Below are positions 1 to 4,987 of a stretch of DNA of 5,981 nucleotides, piece by piece. The notes below the pieces were generated by a model, which had not been told where the DNA came from, did not search any database, and saw only the letters and a list, made by a program, of their open reading frames with translations. This stretch comes from Clostridia bacterium. Lineage in GTDB: Bacteria; Bacillota_A; Clostridia; Oscillospirales; CAG-272. Every line of letters starts with the position of its first letter. Positions within the stretch are counted from its first letter, which is position 1. The stretch lies in assembly GCA_017542695.1 (NCBI GenBank), contig JAFXWT010000099.1:1-5981 (forward strand). Direction: 5' to 3'. The position numbers were made by a program, and so were the translations under genes.

Positions 1-669
1 ATGATGTATATGGCGAACCTTGGCGCAAGCCAGGGGTGGAACCACTCCTATACGGAAGCAGACAGCGTTACAGACACGACCGGCACGAGCATTTCGCAAT
101 CCGTATCCGATTCGGTCGGACATTCGATCAACGATACCGTCGGACACAGCATTGGAAGATCTCTCGGAACGACTGTCGGCGAGACGAATGGCGTCAATCA
201 CGGGACTTCCCAGGGAACAAGCACGATGGAGTCAACCGGAACCAGCGTCACTCACGCAGACGGCGTTTCAAACGGCGTATCGGTCGGGCAGTCTGTCGGC
301 GGGTCCGAATCTCAGTCGCACAATATTTCCGAAAGTCAGACGGTCGGTCAGAATCATTCTCAGAGCGTCAATCAGTCGCAAACCGAGAGCGTCGCCAATT
401 CAGTCACCGAGTCGCAGTCCATTTCCCGTTCCGTGGCGCAAAGCCAGACCGAGAACCGTTCCGTAACCGAAACAAGCGGAACGAACGGAAGTGTCAGCGT
501 TAGTCAGGGAACGTCCCATACGACCGGAACGAACAGTTCAACGTCGCAGTCCACAGCGGCAGGCGTATCCCAGAATCAGACCTATTCACAGTCTGCCGGG
601 CAGAACGCGAGTCAGTCTGTGACAAGCGGCGTCAACTCAAGCACCGGGACCAACGGAAGTTCGGGCTAG
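1..669 (+). CDS. N-terminal part of a serine-rich-repeat ATPase, ending at an in-frame TAG; 5' end probably outside the window
   Basis: This 222-codon stretch is almost entirely Ser, Gly, Thr, Gln, Asn and Val, in a four-residue rhythm of the type S-V-G-x / S-Q-S-x. It contains no Cys, Pro or Lys and only three Arg. There is no signal peptide and no LPXTG anchor. The same frame continues past the TAG at 667-669 with identical composition and period and runs into an ATPase domain, so I read this as the front half of one protein of about 1079 residues rather than a separate gene. The ATG at position 1 sits at the window edge with no visible ribosome binding site. The first residues (M-M-Y-M-A-N-L-G) look like the end of an ordinary folded segment, so the true start probably lies upstream. 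What the array does is unknown; a flexible or fibrous spacer or interaction surface is possible. I am sure the frame is coding and unsure of its boundaries. Confidence 0.7.
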   Translation: MMYMANLGASQGWNHSYTEADSVTDTTGTSISQSVSDSVGHSINDTVGHSIGRSLGTTVGETNGVNHGTSQGTSTMESTGTSVTHADGVSNGVSVGQSVGGSESQSHNISESQTVGQNHSQSVNQSQTESVANSVTESQSISRSVAQSQTENRSVTETSGTNGSVSVSQGTSHTTGTNSSTSQSTAAGVSQNQTYSQSAGQNASQSVTSGVNSSTGTNGSSG

Positions 670-1455
670 AATTCCAGTTCGTCCAGCGGTTCCACAAGCG
701 GCGTTAACGGCGGTATTTTCGTCATCAACGGATCCAGCACCGACACGTCATCCAGTTCCAGCGGTACGAGCGGTTCCGAAGGATGGAGCAGTTCTTCCGG
801 AACGAGCTATTCTCAAGGAGCGACTGCGGGAAGCAGTTACTCCGAGTCGGTCGGTCAGTCCGCCGGCGTGACGAGGACCTCGACCAGCGGCTATACCTCC
901 GGCGTTTCGGAGAGCTTCGCGCAAAGCGTCAGCCGCACCGAATCAAGCGGATGGAATCAGTCCGTCGCAAATTCTTACGGGCAAAGCGTCGGCGTTACCG
1001 AATCACAGGGGGCGACGGTCGGCAGTACAGTCGGTCAGACTTTCTCTCAGGGAACGACGCAGGGTACCGGCGAGAGCTGGGGAACCTCGCAATCGCAAGG
1101 GATCAGCGAAGGATGGGGCGAAAGCCAGGGCAGAAACTGGAGCGAAAACGCTTCCGTCAGCGCCTCTGTCAGCGCGACCGATTCGATGGGTCGCTCGCAG
1201 ATGTCGGCAAGCGGAGCCAACGCTTCGGAGAACTGGGGAGACAGTCACAGCGAGTCGCGATCGACTTCGCAGACCGACTCCTTCAGCGACAGCACCTCCC
1301 ATTCCACCGGTCAGAGCTGGGGTCATACCACGTCTAGCGGCACCGGATCGTCTCAGTCGCACAGCGTAGGAAGAACGCTCGGACAGGCAATGGGTACCAG
1401 CGGCACCATTTCAAGCGGAGCCGCTACCAGTATGGGTATCGGTCCGTCGATCGGA
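25..1455 (+). repeat. Degenerate tetrapeptide (12-base period) Ser/Gly/Thr/Gln/Asn array in the ATPase reading frame
   Basis: Read in frame, about 470 codons fall into four-residue units such as SVSD, SVGH, SIND, TVGH, SIGR. Position 1 is usually Ser or Thr, position 2 often Val, Ile or another hydrophobic residue, and position 3 often Gly or Ser. The phase slips in places. There is no Cys, Pro or Lys until codon 482. Trp is nearly absent from the first half (one near codon 13) but recurs about seven times from codon 262 onward, in contexts such as SGWN, ESWG, EGWG and ENWG. Serine codons are mixed (TCG, TCC, TCA, AGC, AGT), and only short DNA words recur exactly, such as GTCGGTCAG at 343, 850 and 1030. 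The period is therefore held at protein level and is not a recent microsatellite expansion. Structure and role are unknown. Confidence 0.8.
667..669 (+). other. In-frame amber (TAG) codon inside the serine-rich array
   Basis: The frame opened at position 1 stops here and continues in the same frame without another stop to the TAA at 3238-3240. The 66 codons from 670 to 867 remain typical array sequence (Ser/Gly/Thr-rich with the same rhythm). A single C-to-T change would convert CAG (Gln) to TAG, and Gln followed by Asn is a common pair in the array. No start codon with a convincing ribosome binding site follows. It could be a recent nonsense mutation, a sequencing or assembly error, or a leaky stop. 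General TAG-to-Gln recoding is unlikely, because roughly eighty other Gln codons in the window are all CAG or CAA. Confidence 0.85.
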
Positions 1456-3240
1456 TACGCCAAGAGCTATCAGTGGCTTGATCAGGAAGTGCAGAACATC
1501 TTAACGCTTCTGCAATTCCAGAACGACCGCCTTATGAAGGCTCTTCGCGGAAACGGCGCGTTCTTTACCGATGTGTATCTTGCCACAAACAGCGAAGACA
1601 ACCTCGCGGCGGCGGGCGTGCTCGCCAAGTCCGCGTGGGCGAACGATGAAGCGCGGATTTGTCCCTTGCAGGTTCTTGACCTTACGGCAGAGGAGCAGAA
1701 TCATCTGATCTATCACTTCTACGCCTTTTCCCCCGACAATCGGAAAGAAGGCATCCCCGGAAGGATGGAATCCTACAGATATTCCACGATCCTTTTGTCG
1801 GAAGAATTCAGCGCCTATACGCACCTTCCCCGTATTTCAGAAGGCGGTATCTTCGCTGACGTCGGAGATATTCCGAAGTTTGCGGTTCCGTCTCAAAAAA
1901 ACGGCGAGGTGTATATCGGCAAGGTGCTTTCCGGCGAGCGTTGGACGCCTTCAATGGGATATGAGACGCCGTTTGAATACCGCATCGACAATGACGAATT
2001 GATGCACGGTATCTTTACAGGCGAATCTCGTTCCGGCAAAACGGTCGCCGCCACAAGATTCATCTCCGAGCTTACCAAGGTGAAGAGAAAGAAAACAGGC
2101 AAGCGGCTTCGTATCGTGGCGCTCGATCCGAAACAGGATTGGCGCATCTTGGCGAAGTTTGTCGAACCCGAACGCTTTCACTTCTACAGTCTCGGGAATC
2201 CGGAATTCCTGCCGATCAGCTTGAATCTTTGTAAGGTTCCGAGAAACGTCAATCCTCAGGTATGGGCGGACAGTATCATTGAGATCTTCTGCCGTGCTTA
2301 CGGTCTGATGGAACGAGGAAAAGCGATCCTCGCGGAATCGCTGTACGCCTTGTATGATGAAGCCGGCGTCTTTGAGGATTCGCCGAACTGGCGCGACTTT
2401 GTGCCGGCTCGGTCGGCAAAGGTCACCTTCCCGCGTCTCTACGAGAGAATGAACCAGGTCAAGCTTGATCTTGAAGATCCTTTGAAATCCGGCAAGGGAC
2501 GGATGGGCAACGAGGCGAGAGACGCCTATACCCGCGTTCTTGACCGTTTGCAGATCTTCGGGCGTAAATTCTCCATTGAAACCCGCCTTTTCGGGCAGGA
2601 AACCGGTATTGGAGTCGATGAACTGATCGGAAAAGACGACGTTATCGTGCTCGAAAGCTACGGACTTGAAACGACCTTTAAAAACTTTGTTTTCGGTTGC
2701 ATCACCAGCGGGTTTTTCAAGTACGCACAAGGGCATGAAAAAGGATTTCTTGCCGATGATCAGTATGAAACCGTACTTGTTATCGAGGAGGCAAACGAAG
2801 TCCTGACCGGCTCCGATACGGCTGGTACCGGAAACTCGGCGATGCCGTCCTTCGGCGGTCAGTCTGAGTTTGAAAAGATCCTCGATCAGTCGGCGGGACT
2901 TGGATTGTTCATCTTCTCCATTACGCAGAAGGTTGCGGATATGCCGTCTTCGGTCATCGCAAACTCCGGTCTCATCTTTGCAGGGAAGATCTCCCGCCCG
3001 GACGACGTTATGACGATCATCCGTAAGATCGGACGTGAAGAGCGTTACGATGACCGTGATATCTTGAAATGGTTCCCGCGTTCACCGATCGGTTGGTTCG
3101 TCTGCAGAAGCTCACGTAACTTTGACTTCAAGGAATCAGAACCGGTGCTTGTAAAGGTCGACCCTCTGAACGTCGAACCGCCCACCAACTATGAACTTGA
3201 GACACGTATGCTGCAGCGCAGCGCGATTTCGTTGTTGTAA
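868..3240 (+). CDS. HerA/VirB4-type P-loop ATPase with serine-rich N-terminal array (downstream part of the interrupted frame)
   Basis: This is a motor ATPase of the HerA/FtsK/VirB4 superfamily, enzymes that use ATP to move DNA or protein substrates at or near membranes. Numbering codons from window position 1, the serine-rich array runs to about codon 485. A helical segment begins with S-Y-Q-W-L-D-Q-E at 489. An I-G-K-V-L strand near 639 resembles the HerA lead-in, and Walker A (G-E-S-R-S-G-K-T) is at 674-681. A D-P-K motif at 709-711 resembles the DPKGE element of VirB4/HerA proteins. A Walker B-like V-L-V-I-E-E-A-N-E at 925-933 has Glu where Asp is usual. A sensor-like I-T-Q-K at 974-977 is followed by a Pro-Ser-Ser-Val-Ile-Ala-Asn stretch. 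The GTG at 868 is only the first start codon after the TAG and has no clear ribosome binding site, so the natural product is probably the whole frame from upstream. The stop is 21 bases before the TadZ-like gene, which suggests an operon. The superfamily call is firm; the exact subfamily (VirB4, HerA or TraG-like) and the substrate are not. Confidence 0.8.
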   Translation: MTRTSTSGYTSGVSESFAQSVSRTESSGWNQSVANSYGQSVGVTESQGATVGSTVGQTFSQGTTQGTGESWGTSQSQGISEGWGESQGRNWSENASVSASVSATDSMGRSQMSASGANASENWGDSHSESRSTSQTDSFSDSTSHSTGQSWGHTTSSGTGSSQSHSVGRTLGQAMGTSGTISSGAATSMGIGPSIGYAKSYQWLDQEVQNILTLLQFQNDRLMKALRGNGAFFTDVYLATNSEDNLAAAGVLAKSAWANDEARICPLQVLDLTAEEQNHLIYHFYAFSPDNRKEGIPGRMESYRYSTILLSEEFSAYTHLPRISEGGIFADVGDIPKFAVPSQKNGEVYIGKVLSGERWTPSMGYETPFEYRIDNDELMHGIFTGESRSGKTVAATRFISELTKVKRKKTGKRLRIVALDPKQDWRILAKFVEPERFHFYSLGNPEFLPISLNLCKVPRNVNPQVWADSIIEIFCRAYGLMERGKAILAESLYALYDEAGVFEDSPNWRDFVPARSAKVTFPRLYERMNQVKLDLEDPLKSGKGRMGNEARDAYTRVLDRLQIFGRKFSIETRLFGQETGIGVDELIGKDDVIVLESYGLETTFKNFVFGCITSGFFKYAQGHEKGFLADDQYETVLVIEEANEVLTGSDTAGTGNSAMPSFGGQSEFEKILDQSAGLGLFIFSITQKVADMPSSVIANSGLIFAGKISRPDDVMTIIRKIGREERYDDRDILKWFPRSPIGWFVCRSSRNFDFKESEPVLVKVDPLNVEPPTNYELETRMLQRSAISLL

Positions 3241-3246
3241 CGGTAT

Positions 3247-3257
3247 GAGGAGGAAGG
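3247..3257 (+). promoter_or_regulatory. Strong ribosome binding site for the TadZ-like gene
   Basis: GAGGAGGAAGG lies in the 21-base gap between the ATPase stop (3240) and the ATG at 3262, with a spacing of a few bases that suits initiation. It fixes the start of the downstream gene. No promoter is visible in this short gap, so the two genes are probably co-transcribed. Confidence 0.85.
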
Positions 3258-3261
3258 TTCA

Positions 3262-4710
3262 ATGATCAAAGGAATCTATTTTCTTGACAAGAACAACAGT
3301 CTGTTATCTGATATCGAGAGCTTCTTTGTCGTGAACGACACTGTCTGCTATCGCGGCGGAACGGGACTCCTTCAGCAGGCGGTCGGCGAGGTCTTCAAAC
3401 GGAAAGATATCGACATCATCGTGATTTCCGACAACCTCGTTGACGCCACCTGCATAGAGGCGCTGAAGGCGCTCTTAAAGCATCCGGCACAGAAGATCGT
3501 CGCGCTTCGGAGCAATGACGAGGTGATTAAGGAGAGGATATCCAAGCACGCCGTCGTGATAAAGTATCCCTATTCCTGCAATCTGATTGAAGAGACGATC
3601 CGCAGGATGGGAGATGCGCCGAGCTACAACGAATCCGACCTTGAGCGTATCGCCGAAAGTAACGTTGACGCCGACAATCCGTTCAGTTCCGCAAGACCTA
3701 CCGCGCTGAAGAAGAAGGATGTGGAACCACAGCAGCCGACATTCCAGGAGAGAATCAAGAGAGCTCAAATCCAGCGGCGCGCTGATATAGACCGGGTAAT
3801 CCCTCAAAAGATCGTGGCGATCCACTCGCAAAAAGGCGGAGTCGGTAAAAGCACGGTAACGAGGGAACTCGCAATCGGTACAGCCTGCAGTCAGATCAAT
3901 ACAGACACGATGATCTATAATCCGAAGGTCTGTATATGCGATTTTGATTTCGATGCGGCCGACATCGCCGTCATTATGGGGCTGCGAAATCAACAGGGGA
4001 TCATGACCTGGTGTGAGGATATCGATTATGAGGCGGAAAGGAGCGGAGAACCGATCCAGGACATCCGATTTACCGAGAACGTAATCAAGGAGCGATATCT
4101 GATGGAACACGAATCAGGCGTTTACGTGCTATGTGCGCCTGAAAGAAAAACGGACAGCTTCAAAATCGAAACGGCGCATGTGGAAGCCATCATCGAAAAC
4201 CTCAGACTCTGTGATTTCGACGTCGTTTTAATGGATACAGGACCAAACATTCTTGATTATACTCTGACCGCGCTTTCCCGCGCCGATGAGATATATGCCG
4301 TGTGTAACTGCGATATGCTGTCGGCAAAGAGAATTGACGGGATGATCAACGATGTGTTCGGAAAGATGCGCGGATTCAATTTTGCAAAAATCAGTTTGCT
4401 GGTCAATCGAATGCAGGCGAGAAGCAGCATTACTCCGCAGGAGCTTTCCAAGGCGCTCAACCTTCCTTTGATCGGAGAACTCCCGTATCTTCCGGAGATC
4501 GTGGATATCAATAATGACGGAACCTCGGTCTTCTTCAACAGACGCAAAGTTTCCGCGTCCGTGGAGGAGTATCGCCGGGCGATCAAGAACGTTGCGAAGC
4601 ACCTGATCAGGACGGATCACCCGTCCGGGAGCAGTAAAGAAAGCGGTTTTGCTGTGGAAGGACTTGATTCAGCCGCGCACAAAGCAAATTTCGGCATATT
4701 TAAGAGATGA
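3262..4710 (+). CDS. CpaE/TadZ-like ATPase: degenerate receiver domain plus ParA/MinD-type ATPase
   Basis: This 482-residue protein has the two-part layout of CpaE/TadZ proteins, which position pilus or secretion machines in the cell. Residues 1 to about 117 look like a response-regulator receiver fold: F-L-D near 7-9, D-I-I-V-I-S-D at 51-57, and an I-K-Y-P-Y near 100-104 resembling the receiver Lys-Pro. The canonical phospho-Asp position appears to be Ser56, with Asp57 beside it, so normal phosphorylation is doubtful. A charged, Gln-rich linker spans roughly 118-182. The ATPase domain (about 182-450) has a deviant Walker A K-G-G-V-G-K-S-T at 191-198, including the signature Lys191. It also has C-D-F-D-F-D-A-A-D at 226-234 and a Walker B-like M-D-T-G-P at 324-328. 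ParA/MinD-type proteins dimerise on ATP and bind DNA or membrane; no obvious C-terminal MinD amphipathic helix is seen. The final 30 residues look disordered. Length fits the family. A MinD/FlhG relative is the main alternative. Its place directly after a HerA/VirB4-type motor suggests it helps locate or assemble that machine. Confidence 0.85.
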   Translation: MIKGIYFLDKNNSLLSDIESFFVVNDTVCYRGGTGLLQQAVGEVFKRKDIDIIVISDNLVDATCIEALKALLKHPAQKIVALRSNDEVIKERISKHAVVIKYPYSCNLIEETIRRMGDAPSYNESDLERIAESNVDADNPFSSARPTALKKKDVEPQQPTFQERIKRAQIQRRADIDRVIPQKIVAIHSQKGGVGKSTVTRELAIGTACSQINTDTMIYNPKVCICDFDFDAADIAVIMGLRNQQGIMTWCEDIDYEAERSGEPIQDIRFTENVIKERYLMEHESGVYVLCAPERKTDSFKIETAHVEAIIENLRLCDFDVVLMDTGPNILDYTLTALSRADEIYAVCNCDMLSAKRIDGMINDVFGKMRGFNFAKISLLVNRMQARSSITPQELSKALNLPLIGELPYLPEIVDINNDGTSVFFNRRKVSASVEEYRRAIKNVAKHLIRTDHPSGSSKESGFAVEGLDSAAHKANFGIFKR

Positions 4711-4727
4711 TTTTCACAAGTGTGCTC

Positions 4728-4756
4728 TTGACGGCGGTAAAAATATACCCTATAAT
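4728..4756 (+). promoter_or_regulatory. Strong sigma-70/sigma-A type promoter upstream of the 50-residue membrane protein
   Basis: A TTGACG -35 box at 4728-4733 and a perfect TATAAT -10 box at 4751-4756 are separated by exactly 17 bases. The surrounding 88-base gap is clearly more AT-rich than the flanking genes. Transcription would begin near 4763, leaving a leader of about 36 bases before the ATG at 4799. It starts only 17 bases after the stop of the TadZ-like gene, so the downstream genes probably have their own, stronger transcription in addition to any read-through. Confidence 0.85.
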
Positions 4757-4783
4757 ATAGACAATACAATAAAAGCAGATTAT

Positions 4784-4791
4784 AAAAGGGG
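4784..4791 (+). promoter_or_regulatory. Ribosome binding site for the small membrane protein
   Basis: AAAAGGGG ends seven bases before the ATG at 4799, a good distance. It supports this very short frame as a real gene. Confidence 0.7.
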
Positions 4792-4798
4792 TATATAA

Positions 4799-4951
4799 AT
4801 GAAAGCGTCAATTATTATTTCGGTATTGGTTTTGGTCTTCGGACTTCTGACTGTCATTATTATGAGACAGCCGCAGGGGTTCGGGATTGCCGCCGCAGGA
4901 GCGATCATGTTTACTTACTTCTTTCTTACGTGGAACAGAAAGAAGAAATGA
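4799..4951 (+). CDS. Small (50-residue) protein with two predicted membrane helices
   Basis: I do not recognise a family. The 50 residues hold two hydrophobic stretches, about 5-22 (Ile/Val/Leu-rich) and about 28-45 (Gly/Ala then Phe/Tyr-rich). They are joined by a short turn containing Arg-Gln-Pro-Gln, and the protein ends in Asn-Arg-Lys-Lys-Lys. The positive-inside rule predicts a hairpin with both ends in the cytoplasm. It has its own near-consensus promoter and a well-placed ribosome binding site, which argues for a real and possibly abundantly expressed product. Small two-helix proteins occur as VirB2/TrbC-type pilins, PrgI-type proteins, holins and regulatory membrane peptides, but nothing here identifies it as any of these. 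It has no signal-peptidase or prepilin cleavage motif that I can see. Confidence 0.7.
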   Translation: MKASIIISVLVLVFGLLTVIIMRQPQGFGIAAAGAIMFTYFFLTWNRKKK

Positions 4952-4958
4952 AAGATCC

Positions 4959-4969
4959 AAGGGGGTGAG
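4959..4969 (+). promoter_or_regulatory. Very strong Shine-Dalgarno site before the last gene
   Basis: AAGGGGGTGAG differs from the full anti-16S complement AAGGAGGTGA by one base over its first ten. Its G-run is about 10 bases from the ATG at 4976 but about 18 from the in-frame ATG at 4984. It is therefore better placed for the three-codon mini-frame than for the gene itself. Confidence 0.7.
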
Positions 4970-4975
4970 ATTCCT

Positions 4976-4987
4976 ATGATGGAATGA
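4976..4987 (+). other. Three-codon mini-frame (Met-Met-Glu-stop) overlapping the start of the next gene
   Basis: ATG ATG GAA TGA begins 10 bases after a strong ribosome binding G-run. Its TGA stop (4985-4987) overlaps the ATG at 4984-4986 in an ATGA arrangement. Ribosomes loaded at the strong site could finish here and restart on the long frame, as in coupled genes. Alternatively, one A may be missing from the GAA/ATG junction; with it, the protein would begin Met-Met-Glu-Met-Ser-Glu-Glu from 4976. Confidence 0.45.

Noticed and set aside
667..669. Genome-wide reassignment of TAG to Gln (phage-type code)
   Set aside because: Only one TAG occurs in frame against roughly eighty CAG/CAA codons, and no suppressor tRNA is visible in the window.
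20..1337. Additional long open frames on the + strand in the other two phases (20-466, 36-503, 783-1337)
   Set aside because: They lie over the serine-rich array, where the repeating codons keep stops out of the other phases. Their products are Arg-rich with no domain, and they lack ribosome sites. They are shadows.
25..1455. CRISPR array or DNA tandem repeat
   Set aside because: The 12-base period is degenerate, in frame and without spacers; it is a protein-level repeat.
1..1455. Serine-rich surface adhesin
   Set aside because: No signal peptide, no wall-anchor motif, and the same frame runs directly into a P-loop ATPase.
4711..4727. Rho-independent terminator after the TadZ-like gene
   Set aside because: Only a 4-base CACA/TGTG stem with a 2-base loop is present, with no following T-run; too weak to call.
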